A DNA stretch of 64,000 nt, taken from a virus. A model generated the notes under the pieces. That model was not told the DNA's origin, ran no database searches, and saw only the letters and a program-made list of their open reading frames with translations. The position numbers and the translations under genes were made by a program. The stretch spans positions 1 to 64,000 of the IMG/VR virus record IMGVR_UViG_3300042876_000902, one strand, 5' to 3'. This document shows, in pieces, positions 42,808-50,418 of the stretch. Each line of letters starts with the position of its first letter. Positions within the stretch are counted from its first letter, which is position 1.

Positions 42808-43232
42808 GAGACCTCCGGGACGTACTTCTTCACGGCGAAGGCGTTGTCGAGCCACGTGACGTAGCGGACCGCGCCCGCGTTCGTCTCGAAGTGCTTCACC
42901 CGCGGGTCGAAGTAGAAGATCGGCCACTGCCTCGCGGGCAGCCCGCCGATCACGATCGGCAACTTCCCGAGCACGAGCCCGGCGGTCAGCTCCCCGAACC
43001 CGGCGCGGCAGTTGTCGTCGTGGATGAGCATGACGCACTCGGAGTCCTCGACGCCCCGGAGGTCGAACTCCGCCGCACCCTGCAGGTAGTTCTGCAGCGC
43101 GAGCCCACCCTTCCCGGCGGCGGAGTGTCTGGTCCAGTCCGCCGTGATCGTATGACCCGCTTCGCGGAGCATCTGCTGGAGGACCCGGACCTCCTCGGCG
43201 CGCTCGAACTTCCCTGCTGCGTACACGTTCAC
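42804..43232 (-). CDS. Nucleoside 2-deoxyribosyltransferase-like protein
   Basis: 142 residues. Family pattern: VYAAGKFERAEEVRVLQQ, GHTITADWT, AEFDLRGVEDSECVMLIHDD, then GFGELTAGLVLGKLPIVIGG with Glu and Gly residues typical of the active site, and IFYFDPRVKHF. Members swap bases between nucleosides or hydrolyse nucleotides. In phages they often accompany base-modification or salvage genes, which matches this neighbourhood. Confidence 0.8.
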   Translation of the reverse strand: MNVYAAGKFERAEEVRVLQQMLREAGHTITADWTRHSAAGKGGLALQNYLQGAAEFDLRGVEDSECVMLIHDDNCRAGFGELTAGLVLGKLPIVIGGLPARQWPIFYFDPRVKHFETNAGAVRYVTWLDNAFAVKKYVPEVS

Positions 43233-43612
43233 GGCTTCCTCTCCTTCTCGGCACTCCGGCCGAGGTTGATCAAGTCCTTCATCCGGCGGCCACCTTTCTC
43301 GCCGAGCGTCCGGTAATGCCCGCTCCCGCGGTTCCTCATCACCTTGTCGCCGCCCAGCTTCCCGATCTTCTCGTAGAACCCATCGCCCTGCGTGTCCCGC
43401 GTCGTCGTCCCTCCCGCTCGACCGATCTCCCTGAAGAACTCGGCACCCCGCTCGGTCTTCACGGTGGTGCCGCCCTTCGACCCGATCTTCTTGAAGTAGT
43501 CGGGGTCGACAGCCAGGCGCGCATCGCGGTTGGCCCGACCTCCCTTGCTCCCCGACATGTGGACGCAGACCGCCGGGCTCTCATCCGGGATCTGGCACCG
43601 TTCGCACTTCAT
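43229..43612 (-). CDS. KGG-repeat protein
   Basis: 127 residues. A CxxC start (MKCERCQIPD) and a single later Cys-His precede four repeats of about 20 residues, each with an aromatic-x-x-IG-x-x-GG core (FKKIGSKGG, FREIGRAGG, YEKIGKLGG, YRTLGEKGG) joined by Thr/Arg-rich linkers. KGG motifs occur in stress-induced proteins such as GsiB and con-10, where they are thought to be disordered and protective. I chose 43612 for its AAGGAGGAGAGC; an ATG at 43678 would add 22 residues. Confidence 0.7.
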   Translation of the reverse strand: MKCERCQIPDESPAVCVHMSGSKGGRANRDARLAVDPDYFKKIGSKGGTTVKTERGAEFFREIGRAGGTTTRDTQGDGFYEKIGKLGGDKVMRNRGSGHYRTLGEKGGRRMKDLINLGRSAEKERKP

Positions 43613-43681
43613 GCTCTCCTCCTTCTTCCACGCCCCAGCGGCAGCCTCGACCGCTGCTGAGATGGGGTACTTCGGCATGAT

Positions 43682-44287
43682 TCAGCCCGCCTTCCGCATC
43701 AGCTTCTCCGTCACCTCCGACGTCGTGAGCGCCTTCGCCACCACCCCGCGGAGGACGCTCCCCCTCCCGAGCGCGGCGCGGAGGTCGCGCACGTTGCGCT
43801 TGCCGTACGCGGCGACCATGCTCGGGCCCCACGCGCCACCCGACGGCTCGCCGGTGGGCAGGCAGAACTCGAAGCGCCCCCGCTGGAACAGCACCTCGTC
43901 CGCGGTTTCCATCAGCAGCTGGGCCCAGGCGGTGTCCATCGACTTCGCGGGGACTAGCATGAACCCGTCGCCGTGCTCGGCCAGGAGCTGCACCCACGGG
44001 AGGACCCGCGAGTAGGGCGGGTTCACCCACTTCCGCCCGCGCTTCCACAGGCTCGGGTCGAGCCCGTCGCCCAGCGTCACGCCGCCCGCCACCTTGAGCT
44101 TGCGCGGCTCGCCGTCGACGACCGTCACGCCGTTCGAGATCATCCGCTTCGCGGTACGCCACGGCATGCGCGGGTAGCAGCACGGGTCGAGGTCGAACGG
44201 CCCGAGGTCGTCGACCACGGGCTTGGGTGTGAGCCAGTCGTCGGTGGCCGACTTCGAGTCGGGCCGGTTCCGGTTGTCCTTGTTCAC
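43682..44287 (-). CDS. DNA N6-adenine methyltransferase (phage Dam-like)
   Basis: 201 residues from GTG behind AAGGAGGCCAA. The family pattern is DDWLTPKPVV, FDLDPCCYPR (30-40), WVNPPYSRVLPW with the NPPY catalytic motif (89-92), and GFMLVPAKSMDTAWAQ. These small enzymes of the DNA_N6_MTase family methylate adenine in phage DNA, probably for protection from host enzymes. The second half is typical and full length. Confidence 0.9.
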   Translation of the reverse strand: MNKDNRNRPDSKSATDDWLTPKPVVDDLGPFDLDPCCYPRMPWRTAKRMISNGVTVVDGEPRKLKVAGGVTLGDGLDPSLWKRGRKWVNPPYSRVLPWVQLLAEHGDGFMLVPAKSMDTAWAQLLMETADEVLFQRGRFEFCLPTGEPSGGAWGPSMVAAYGKRNVRDLRAALGRGSVLRGVVAKALTTSEVTEKLMRKAG

Positions 44288-44463
44288 TTGGCCTCCTTGG
44301 CCATGCGCTCTGCGAACCGCGCTCGCGCGGTCGCTGCCTGCACACGTTCGGGGGAATCCTGCCACTTCTGCTCGCAGCCGTGGCAGAACTGGATCGCGCG
44401 GGCCTTCTCGACGACCATCATCGGCTTCCCGCACGCAGAGCAGTCCTGAGCCTTCGCGCTCAT
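44284..44463 (-). CDS. Small zinc-ribbon protein
   Basis: 59 residues: CSACGKPMMVV and FCHGCEQKW form a four-Cys ribbon, followed by a charged helix (ATARARFAERMAKEAK). ATGA overlaps on both sides. Function unknown; such ribbons often bind nucleic acid or act as protein adaptors. Confidence 0.65.
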   Translation of the reverse strand: MSAKAQDCSACGKPMMVVEKARAIQFCHGCEQKWQDSPERVQAATARARFAERMAKEAK

Positions 44464-44657
44464 CGCCGCCCCGCCTTCATCATCGTCTCGGCGATGCGTT
44501 GCCGGACGAGGTTCCGCTCCATCGGGTCGAGCGGCGCCAGCTCCGCCCACCACGTCGTCGGGACCTCGAGTGCGATGCCCGCCTCGAAGGCCCGCTTCAT
44601 CATCTCCGCTCGCTTCTGCACCGCCGCCTTCCGCTTCTCATCGAGTTCTTTGGTCAT
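44460..44657 (-). CDS. Small helical protein, unknown
   Basis: 65 residues, fully helical and charged (KRKAAVQKRAEMMKRAF), with a Trp pair in the middle (TTWWAEL). First gene after the candidate promoter at 44691-44719, so possibly an early regulator; no family recognised. Confidence 0.55.
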   Translation of the reverse strand: MTKELDEKRKAAVQKRAEMMKRAFEAGIALEVPTTWWAELAPLDPMERNLVRQRIAETMMKAGRR

Positions 44658-44690
44658 CAGCTTCTCCGGTCGGCAATCAGGGACCCGACC

Positions 44691-44719
44691 TTTCTAGCAA
44701 ACGAGGGCTCGCTTGGGAA
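44691..44719 (-). promoter_or_regulatory. Putative promoter for replication unit
   Basis: Minus strand TTCCCA (44714-44719), 17-base spacer, TAGAAA (44691-44696), about 35 bases before the gene starting at 44657. GCTAGA is shared with the other candidate promoters. Confidence 0.45.
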
Positions 44720-44780
44720 TCACGAACAACCGACCGCCGTCATCAATGCGGAACCTGGCTGATCGCACAACCATGGACAC

Positions 44781-44814
44781 AAAAAGAGCCCCGCGGGCCG
44801 GGGCCCCGGGGCTC
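44781..44814 (-). terminator. Rho-independent terminator (leftward)
   Basis: GAGCCCCG (44786-44793) pairs with CGGGGCTC (44807-44814), and minus-strand transcription then runs into TTTTT (44781-44785). It ends the structured RNA segment 44815-45072. Confidence 0.85.
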
Positions 44815-45072
44815 GCCTGATCGGGTTCCCTCCTTCGGGGGAGGTCTGGGAGGACCCGGGGGGAACGGGCGGATCCGGGGGACGAGCCCCGCCCGGCGGA
44901 CCCGCGGGAAGGGCCCTAGGCGCCCCGCCCGCGGGCGATCGGCCGGAGGGGCGGGGTACCCTACCGCCCCGCCCCTCCGGCGCTCCGGAGCGGCTCCGGT
45001 AGCGTCCCGATCAGGCTCCCCCGAAGGAGGGGGAGGCGCCCGGGAGCCCGGAATCGCACAACGGCGGACGTG
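44815..45072 (-). ncRNA. Candidate structured small RNA between two terminators
   Basis: About 260 bases without a gene between two leftward terminators. It has a perfect 14-bp hairpin (CCGGAGGGGCGGGG at 44953-44966 with its complement, loop about 10). The 10-mers CCTGATCGGG (44816-44825) and CCCGATCAGG (45006-45015) also pair. The 14-mer CTCCTTCGGGGGAG (44830-44843) pairs with its complement (45016-45029). These last two pairs cross, which would be a pseudoknot. No promoter inside is obvious. Function unknown. Confidence 0.5.
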
Positions 45073-45103
45073 AAAAAGGCCCCGGGGCCGGAGCCCCGGG
45101 GCC
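45073..45103 (-). terminator. Rho-independent terminator of small-gene operon
   Basis: GGCCCCGGGGC (45078-45088) pairs with GCCCCGGGGCC (45093-45103), loop of four; on the minus strand it is followed by TTTTT (45073-45077). It lies just after the gene ending at 45109. Confidence 0.88.
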
Positions 45104-45108
45104 GGTGT

Positions 45109-45393
45109 TCACTTCTCCGCCGCGACGAACTCGTTCACCGACTGCCAGGTCCGCATCGTCAGCCGGGTCTCCGTCGTCGTCCGCAGCACGAACGGGTCGC
45201 CGAGCCCGCACGGAGGCGGGTAGCTCACGACGGTCTCGACGGTCGTCCCGGCCACCCGCTCGTACGTGATGTCCCGGAGCGTCGTGCCGCGCTTCACGAC
45301 CGCGAACCCGCGGACCCGGAGTGCCAGCCCCGCGTCGGTCTTCGCGAGGGCGTCGGTGAGGGACTTCGCCGCGACATCCTTAAAAGTATCCAT
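45109..45393 (-). CDS. Small protein of unknown function
   Basis: 94 residues, starting MDTFKDVAAK behind AAAGAGAGCGAG; an earlier GTG at 45408 overlapping the previous stop would add five residues. N-terminal helix, then beta strands (LRVRGFAVVKRGTTL, TTVETVVSYPPPCG). Last gene before the terminator. No family recognised. Confidence 0.6.
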   Translation of the reverse strand: MDTFKDVAAKSLTDALAKTDAGLALRVRGFAVVKRGTTLRDITYERVAGTTVETVVSYPPPCGLGDPFVLRTTTETRLTMRTWQSVNEFVAAEK

Positions 45394-45404
45394 CTCGCTC
45401 TCTT

Positions 45405-45638
45405 TCACCCGACCCACTTGACCTTGATGTTCGGCCCGTAGATCATCTTGAGGTACCGGCACGTGTAGCAGCTTCCCCAGGTCAGCCCGGTCCGCCACGA
45501 CCGCCGGACCGTCCGGCCGCAGCAGCTGCACTTCTTCCGCTCCGCAGGCGACGGCCTCGTCCTCGCGAGGTAGTGCCGGTGGTTCCGCTCGCCCTCCCAC
45601 CGCCTCGGGTACTCCCTCTCTTCCGCAGCTTCAGCCAT
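45405..45638 (-). CDS. Small zinc-ribbon protein
   Basis: 77 residues: basic start, then KKCSCCGRTV and GSCYTCRYL form a four-Cys ribbon. The C terminus is basic (GPNIKVKWVG). Likely nucleic-acid or protein binding; function unknown. Confidence 0.65.
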   Translation of the reverse strand: MAEAAEEREYPRRWEGERNHRHYLARTRPSPAERKKCSCCGRTVRRSWRTGLTWGSCYTCRYLKMIYGPNIKVKWVG

Positions 45639-45651
45639 GACGTTCGCTCCG

Positions 45652-45792
45652 TCACTCCAAGTTGATGGTGACCTTCCCGTACATCCTCCGCCGCCTCGCC
45701 GCGACCGCCCGCCGGGTCCTGACCCAACCGCGCAACAGCCAGAGCAGGATCGCGGCGACGACCCCCGCCGACACCCAGCACGCGGGGCTCAC
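45652..45792 (-). CDS. Tiny single-span membrane protein
   Basis: 46 residues from a GTG overlapping the upstream stop (GTGA). One hydrophobic helix at about 6-22 (WVSAGVVAAILLWLLRGWV) followed by a strongly basic stretch (RTRRAVAARRRR), so the C terminus should stay in the cytoplasm. Unknown role. Confidence 0.55.
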   Translation of the reverse strand: MSPACWVSAGVVAAILLWLLRGWVRTRRAVAARRRRMYGKVTINLE

Positions 45793-46493
45793 CTGAGCCT
45801 CACGAACTTGACGAGGTACTCGCCGTGCGAGCTGGTCTCGCGGGTCTCGAGCATCACCCGCTCGTCCAAGCCGAACCGGGTGGCGGCGTAGTGCGCCGCC
45901 TGGTCCAGCGATGGCGCATGGACCCGCTCGGTGAGCGGTCGAACGGAGTCGACAACCCACTGCTGGATGGCTCGCTCGCCCCGGCCGTCGACCTCTGGGA
46001 ACATCGCGGCGATCTCCCGGGCCACGAGCCACCGCTCCCCGAGCGGCTTCAAGTTGAGCCGCTCGCGCCGGGCGACGGTCGCGATGAGCAGCAGCCGCTC
46101 CTCCGGAGTCACGCCGTGCCACGGCTTGTCAGGCCGGTCGAGGTTCAGCGGGAAGCGCGCGAGGCAGACCTCGCACCACTCCTCCTTCGAGTCGGGCATC
46201 GCCTTGATGCACGTCGAGCTGAACCGCCGCACACTCAGGCAGAGCACGTGGTCGTTCGGGGGGTACCCCTCGTCAGCCTTCCGGCCGGAGTCCCACACCT
46301 CCTCCGTGAGGTCGCGGGGCCGGTCCGGGTTCCACAGAGCCGCGCGGGTCGCACCGGCGTAGGCACACCCGAGCATCTCGACGGCCACCTTGGTCTCCGG
46401 CGCGAACCGGGTCCGCCCCTCGGGCCGGAGCTTCTCGCCCTCCGGGCCCGTCACGAACACCCCCGCCCCGTCCTCCTTCACGACGCGCTTCAT
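45789..46493 (-). CDS. Protein of unknown function with CxxC
   Basis: 234 residues. N-terminal half beta-prone; the centre has STCIKAMPDSKEEWCEVCLARF, a possible zinc site; then a long helical region (EERLLLIATVARRERLNLKPL) and a C terminus with HGEYLVKFVRLR. The stop of the previous gene shares one base with the start (TGATG), implying coupling. No family recognised. Confidence 0.6.
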   Translation of the reverse strand: MKRVVKEDGAGVFVTGPEGEKLRPEGRTRFAPETKVAVEMLGCAYAGATRAALWNPDRPRDLTEEVWDSGRKADEGYPPNDHVLCLSVRRFSSTCIKAMPDSKEEWCEVCLARFPLNLDRPDKPWHGVTPEERLLLIATVARRERLNLKPLGERWLVAREIAAMFPEVDGRGERAIQQWVVDSVRPLTERVHAPSLDQAAHYAATRFGLDERVMLETRETSSHGEYLVKFVRLR

Positions 46494-47026
46494 CACGCCC
46501 TCGCCTTCGGGTTCGCCATCTCGCGGGCGAGCGCGGCGTCCACCTGCTCCGCTCTGGCAGCACGGCGGACGAGGTTGCCGACGAGGATCGCGACCTTCAT
46601 CTGCTTCCGCTCGTGGTAGCGGACGTGCTCCCGGATGAGCGCCTCCTCGAACGCACGCTCGCGCTTCGTCATGTCCGACCACCGGGCGAACCCCGCCCGT
46701 TCCAGCTCGGCCGCGAGCCGGGCCCACGTCGGGACCTCCGTCCACCCGCAGCGGACCGACTGCAGGTCTGCGAGGTTCTTCGCGAGGGCGAGGGCGTCGT
46801 CGGACGAGAGCCTCATCTGGACCATGGCCGTCACCGCCAGGTCGTGCATTTCCTGCCGGTGGCGATCTGTCATCCCCGGCCGCTTCCCCACCGTCCGCGC
46901 TCTCTCCGCCGCCTGCCGCCGGGCGAACTCCGCCAGCACCCGCCGCAGTGCCCTGAGCTTCGCCAAGGTCGAGAGCCCGTTGAGCGGCCCGACCGTCCTC
47001 GTCTCGATGTTGCACCAGTCCGTCAT
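46493..47026 (-). CDS. Helical protein of unknown function
   Basis: 177 residues, nearly all helix, Ala/Arg-rich (LAKLRALRRVLAEFARRQ; EALIREHVRYHERKQMKVA). No Cys cluster and no membrane helix. Could be a DNA-associated protein by charge. Family not recognised; coupled to the downstream gene. Confidence 0.55.
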   Translation of the reverse strand: MTDWCNIETRTVGPLNGLSTLAKLRALRRVLAEFARRQAAERARTVGKRPGMTDRHRQEMHDLAVTAMVQMRLSSDDALALAKNLADLQSVRCGWTEVPTWARLAAELERAGFARWSDMTKRERAFEEALIREHVRYHERKQMKVAILVGNLVRRAARAEQVDAALAREMANPKARA

Positions 47027-47041
47027 GACGTGTCCCTCCTG

Positions 47042-47491
47042 TCACGTGGTATGTTTCTTGAGCAGCGTCTTCCACTTCGTCTTCCACGCCAACACCTCGG
47101 CCCGGCCCGCCTCGACGTTCCGCGGGTCGTTCCACCACGTCGAGACGCCCGACGGGTGGGGGACGACGATCGCCGGTCGGCCGCGGACCTCGCACCGCTG
47201 GAAGTGCCGCGGATGCTCGACCCCGAAGGCCTCGGCGACCCGGAGGCCGACGAGGACCACGGGCGCCGTGGCGAGGTCGATGACCCTCGCTGCCCGCCGG
47301 GCCCGGTGGAGCGGGAAGAGGTCGCCCTTCCCGGCGGCCGGGCCCGGGTACTTGCTCAGCAGGTTGACGACGTGGCATTCGTCGAGCGACACGCTCAGCA
47401 GGTGCTCGAGCCGCTCACGGCTGTTCCTGGCCTCCAGCGGTCGGTCCGGGTCCGACGTCCGGCCCGGCGCCTGACCCACGATGTTGAGCAT
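47042..47491 (-). CDS. Uracil-DNA-glycosylase superfamily protein
   Basis: 149 residues. Motif 1 is GQAPGRTSDPDRPL (compare family 4/5 GxAPG) and motif 2 PHPSGVSTWWN, with VVLVGLRVAEAFG before it; the core is that of the UDG/MUG superfamily. Activity could remove uracil or a modified base, notable beside the predicted modified-pyrimidine pathway. The ATG at 47491 lies six bases after GGGAGG, better placed than the GTG at 47494. Confidence 0.72.
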   Translation of the reverse strand: MLNIVGQAPGRTSDPDRPLEARNSRERLEHLLSVSLDECHVVNLLSKYPGPAAGKGDLFPLHRARRAARVIDLATAPVVLVGLRVAEAFGVEHPRHFQRCEVRGRPAIVVPHPSGVSTWWNDPRNVEAGRAEVLAWKTKWKTLLKKHTT

Positions 47492-47494
47492 CAC

Positions 47495-47587
47495 TCACCT
47501 CCCGAGGAGAGTGCCGAAGATGACCAGGTCGACGGCCACGATGACCCCGACGACTACTCCGGCCCAGAAGCTACCCCAGTTCCACAC
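47495..47587 (-). CDS. Tiny membrane peptide, 30 residues
   Basis: GTG start with GGGAGG eight bases upstream. Sequence begins MWNWGSFWAGVVVGVIVAV and is one membrane helix ending GTLLGR. The stop leads directly into the next gene's ribosome site. Similar single-span peptides occur at 53355, 45652 and 48828. Confidence 0.55.
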   Translation of the reverse strand: MWNWGSFWAGVVVGVIVAVDLVIFGTLLGR

Positions 47588-47591
47588 AGTC

Positions 47592-47819
47592 CTAACCTCC
47601 CTTCCGTCGTTCATCGTTCAGCTTGTCGATGAGCCTCCGGACCCGGATGCCCTCCCGCTGCTGGTCCGGGTTGTCCGAGATGACGTCCTCGCCCGGCCGC
47701 CTCGGGTCGAAGACCTCCCCGCTGTTCCTGTACTTCGGGTCGCTGAGCTGCCAGTAGAGGTGGGAGTCGAGCGCCGCGAGGATGATCGACGCTTCGCTGA
47801 TCGTCAGGTCGACCTTCAT
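47592..47819 (-). CDS. Conserved small phage protein
   Basis: 75 residues, starting MKVDLTISEASIILAALDSH behind GGAGGAGTGAAC. Pattern of a DNA-phage accessory protein: hydrophobic N-terminal helix, YRNSGEVFD, then a basic helix (IRVRRLIDKLNDERRKGG). No functional data that I can attach. Confidence 0.6.
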   Translation of the reverse strand: MKVDLTISEASIILAALDSHLYWQLSDPKYRNSGEVFDPRRPGEDVISDNPDQQREGIRVRRLIDKLNDERRKGG

Positions 47820-47821
47820 GT

Positions 47822-48025
47822 TCACTCCTCCTCCCATCCGTCGAACCACGGGCCCCACTGATCGGTGCGATGGCGGTTCTCGCTGAGCTTGCAGGTACGC
47901 GAGCTGGTCTCGGGGTCTCGGCAGTGTTCTTGGGCCTCCGCCCGAGACAGCCCGCGCTTCACCACCTTGCGATGACTCGGGGCCTCCGGGTTCTGGAAGA
48001 ACCGGACGACGCGGTAGGTGGTCAC
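47822..48025 (-). CDS. Conserved small phage protein (SSRT/WFDGW type)
   Basis: 67 residues from GTG. The pattern YRVVRFFQN, GLSRAEAQEHCRDPETSSRT and WFDGWEEE at the C terminus is widespread in small accessory proteins of phages of high-GC hosts. Function unknown. GTGA overlaps the preceding gene. Confidence 0.65.
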   Translation of the reverse strand: MTTYRVVRFFQNPEAPSHRKVVKRGLSRAEAQEHCRDPETSSRTCKLSENRHRTDQWGPWFDGWEEE

Positions 48026-48204
48026 CGGAGCCTCCTCCTGTTCAGGCAGAACTGGCACAGGCGCTTCCCGTCGCTCGCGGCCTCGACGGTCCACACCCCG
48101 CGCTGCTTGCACCCGTCCTCCTCGCAGTCGCCTGCCCGCTGCGACCCCGACTTGACATCGGCCGCCTTCTTGAACTCCGCATTGAAGTCGTCTTCCCAGT
48201 TCAT
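48022..48204 (-). CDS. Small zinc-finger protein
   Basis: 60 residues: an acidic start (MNWEDDFNAEF), then a DCEEDGCKQRG pair and LCQFCLNRR pair, giving a four-Cys zinc site. Function unknown; coupled on both sides by overlapping stop/start codons. Confidence 0.6.
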   Translation of the reverse strand: MNWEDDFNAEFKKAADVKSGSQRAGDCEEDGCKQRGVWTVEAASDGKRLCQFCLNRRRLR

Positions 48205-48512
48205 GGCAACCTCAGCTTGGCTCCGGCGGGGAGCCCGCCGTTGAAGACCAGCAGCCCGTCCGCTGGCATGACGTGAACGAAGCAGTCGCCGGTGGGGAAC
48301 CCTCCGCCGACCCAGACACCGTCCCACTCCCACCGCTGCAGCGCGATGCGCGCTGCGGCGGCGTGGTTCTCGTCGGCCCCGAGGGCGTCGTCCCAACTGA
48401 CGATGACCCTCCGTGGTGGGTGGCCGTCGTGAGCATAGCCAGGATCGGTGACCGAGACTCTGGCACCGCTGCGGTTCGTCGGCGGCAGGTACTTCGTGAA
48501 GATGGCGCGCAT
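48201..48512 (-). CDS. Conserved small phage protein
   Basis: 103 residues. Opening MRAIFTKYLPPTNRSGARV, then VIVSWDDALGADENHAAAA, WEWDGVWVGGGFPTGDCF. This pattern recurs in phage genomes as a protein of unknown function; no catalytic motif can be named. A beta-rich fold is likely. Confidence 0.6.
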   Translation of the reverse strand: MRAIFTKYLPPTNRSGARVSVTDPGYAHDGHPPRRVIVSWDDALGADENHAAAARIALQRWEWDGVWVGGGFPTGDCFVHVMPADGLLVFNGGLPAGAKLRLP

Positions 48513-48835
48513 CACGACCTCGCCTTCCGGACGCCGACCGCCGCGTTGGCGATCTCGAACGCCCGCTGTGCGATGTCCCTCGCGGTCTGAGCAGGGAACG
48601 CCGCCGACATGTGGGCGCAGCACCGGATCATGATGCTGTCCCTGATGCCCTCCTCTTCGCGCACCGCCTCGCGGCACTCGTAGCAGAACCTGTACTTCGT
48701 CGAGACCTCGCGTTTCTTGCACCGCTCGCAGGGATGAGTCTCCCCGCCTGCCTTCCTCTCGGACATGGCTTCACTCCTCTTGCGTTCGCGAGCCCACGCC
48801 CAAGGGTCGGGCTCACCGTAGTAGAAATCACCCAT
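48512..48835 (-). CDS. Zinc-ribbon protein with YGEPDPW start
   Basis: 107 residues. MGDFYYGEPDPWAWARERKR precedes a HPCERCKKRE / RFCYECRE ribbon and a helical C terminus with FEIANAAVGVR. The ATG at 48835 has GGAGG upstream; a second ATG at 48766 (MSERKAGG) also has a good GAGGAG site, so a 23-residue shorter form may be made. Function unknown. Confidence 0.6.
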   Translation of the reverse strand: MGDFYYGEPDPWAWARERKRSEAMSERKAGGETHPCERCKKREVSTKYRFCYECREAVREEEGIRDSIMIRCCAHMSAAFPAQTARDIAQRAFEIANAAVGVRKARS

Positions 48836-48953
48836 GACGCGCCGCCTCCGGCCGTCGTCGCTCGGGCTTCGGCGGCCCCTCGTTGCACATCCCAACGAGC
48901 AGCAGGACGGTCACGCAGAGCAGCACGTAGATCCCCACGGTCGGCTCTCTCAT
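48828..48953 (-). CDS. Tiny single-span membrane protein, 41 residues
   Basis: Begins MREPTVGIYVLLCVTVLLLV with one hydrophobic helix, then a polar basic tail with GPPKPERRRPEAARHG. ATGA overlap with the upstream gene and eight-base overlap with the next start support that it is real. Role unknown. Confidence 0.5.
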   Translation of the reverse strand: MREPTVGIYVLLCVTVLLLVGMCNEGPPKPERRRPEAARHG

Positions 48954-49642
48954 TCAAGCGGTCTCCTCACCTGGACATCCTTGCCGTCCTTGAGCCCGTC
49001 GCCCATCGCGGTCCAGTCGCGGGGCTTCGCCTTCCGCTCGGGCGCCTTCCGGCCCGCCGTCACCTCGAGCACATACTCCTCCACCCGCTTCTTCACCGTC
49101 GGCCGGACGAGCGGCTCCACCTTCCGTGTCACCTCGGAGGCCCACCCGACGCAGTAGGAGTCGCCCTTGACGGCGAGCCCCTTCCGGCTGATCAGCGGGT
49201 ACTCCTCCTTCACCTTGTCGAGGTACTGCTCGCGGGCCTTGCGCATCGCCCGCGAGAGGTTCGTCGCCGCGTACGTCGCCACCTTCACGTCGACCTCCGG
49301 GCCGACGATGATGTAGTGGGCGTAGTAGCGAGCCGCACCTACCTGGCTCAGCTTGTACTTGCCGCCGAGCCCGGCTTGGAACAGCAACTCGCACCCGAAG
49401 GCCTGCGCAATGCCGCCGAAGAGGATGGTCTCGTAGTCCTTCGACTTCGACGCCGAGGCCCACGAGCGGAGCGGATGCTCCTTGATCGGTCCGACCTCCG
49501 CGTCGGAGGTCGAGACTCCGTGCTCCTTCATCAGCGCTTGGGCACGCTCCATCGCCAGCGCCGCCTCGTGCGGGTTCGGGTTGTTCCCGGCGAGGGCGAG
49601 CAGCTTGGCGATGCGTTCGATGATCTTCGGGTCAGCGCTCAT
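48950..49642 (-). CDS. DUF2786-type protein
   Basis: 230 residues. The N-terminal 40 residues match DUF2786: IIERIAKLLALAGNNPNPHE and AMERAQALMKEHG. The rest resembles phage proteins with an ATYAATNLSRAMRKARE helix and a C-terminal half of unknown fold (RKVEPLVRPTVKKRVEEYV). Domain function is unknown. The start lies 11 bases inside the previous gene, with GGAGGCTGCCG. Confidence 0.7.
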   Translation of the reverse strand: MSADPKIIERIAKLLALAGNNPNPHEAALAMERAQALMKEHGVSTSDAEVGPIKEHPLRSWASASKSKDYETILFGGIAQAFGCELLFQAGLGGKYKLSQVGAARYYAHYIIVGPEVDVKVATYAATNLSRAMRKAREQYLDKVKEEYPLISRKGLAVKGDSYCVGWASEVTRKVEPLVRPTVKKRVEEYVLEVTAGRKAPERKAKPRDWTAMGDGLKDGKDVQVRRPLE

Positions 49643-50054
49643 CGGCAGCCTCCAGCAATGGCGCGTGCCACGTGATCGTGTGCTCCCCGTCCCACCCGAA
49701 GAGGGCACCGGGGCCGTTCCCCTCCTCGTCGCGCGAGGCGTAGATGATGGCGCCGGACGACAGCTCGACGGCCATCGACGGCTCATTCCATCCCTCGCGC
49801 TCCAGCTCCTCCTTCGTCATCTTGCGGATCCGGACGACGGCCGTCCCGATGATCAGGTCGCCGCCCGGCCCCGCCGCGTGGAGCTTCAGGCACTGCGGGC
49901 AGTTCACCTCCGGCGTCTGCGTGTCGCGGTCCCGCGGCTCGAGTGCCCACGAGTGGCCAGGTGGCCAGTCGCGCGGCATCTTCGAGTCGAACCGGCACAG
50001 CGGCAACCCTGCGTCCAGGTAGTGTATCACCCTCTTGGCTCTGTTGGACGTCAT
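49632..50054 (-). CDS. Protein of unknown function with CxxC
   Basis: 140 residues. Centre VNCPQCLKLH; N-terminal half basic with LCRFDSKMPRDWPPG; C-terminal half beta-rich (GGDLIIGTAVVRI, GDHTITW-like GEHTITW). No family recognised. Coupled to the DUF2786 gene by overlap. Confidence 0.55.
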   Translation of the reverse strand: MTSNRAKRVIHYLDAGLPLCRFDSKMPRDWPPGHSWALEPRDRDTQTPEVNCPQCLKLHAAGPGGDLIIGTAVVRIRKMTKEELEREGWNEPSMAVELSSGAIIYASRDEEGNGPGALFGWDGEHTITWHAPLLEAADER

Positions 50055-50157
50055 GCTCCGTCCTCCTGTGTGAGTTGATTCGTTCCCGGAACCGAAGGCC
50101 CGGGGCCGACCCGTTTGCTCCGTGCGGTGTCGGGCCAGCCCCGAGCCTCCCCCATCC

Positions 50158-50418
50158 CTACTCCGCTGCGTGAGCGTGCTGCTCGGCGAACCGCTTGCCG
50201 ATGACCCCGCGAAGGACCATCTGCCTGCGGTACCACTGCGGCCAGTGCCGCTTCGACTCGTCCAGCAACCCGCGCTTCTTCATCGCGAGGAAGATCTCCT
50301 CGTTCGTCTTGCCCTTCCCGATGAGTGTGCGGATCATGAACGCTGCGCTCTCGGCACGAGACGACGTGGACGACGACTTCGACTGCCGCTTCGCCTGCTT
50401 CTTGACGGTTGTTGCCAT
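50158..50418 (-). CDS. WYR-domain basic protein, paralogue 2
   Basis: 86 residues. A Lys/Ser/Arg arm (1-20) is followed by a domain with LIGKGKTNEEIFLAMKKRG and WPQWYRRQM, paralogous to the C terminus of the protein at 33125 and to the gene at 50557. Charge suggests nucleic-acid binding. CAGGAGAGCAGTC precedes the start. Confidence 0.6.
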   Translation of the reverse strand: MATTVKKQAKRQSKSSSTSSRAESAAFMIRTLIGKGKTNEEIFLAMKKRGLLDESKRHWPQWYRRQMVLRGVIGKRFAEQHAHAAE

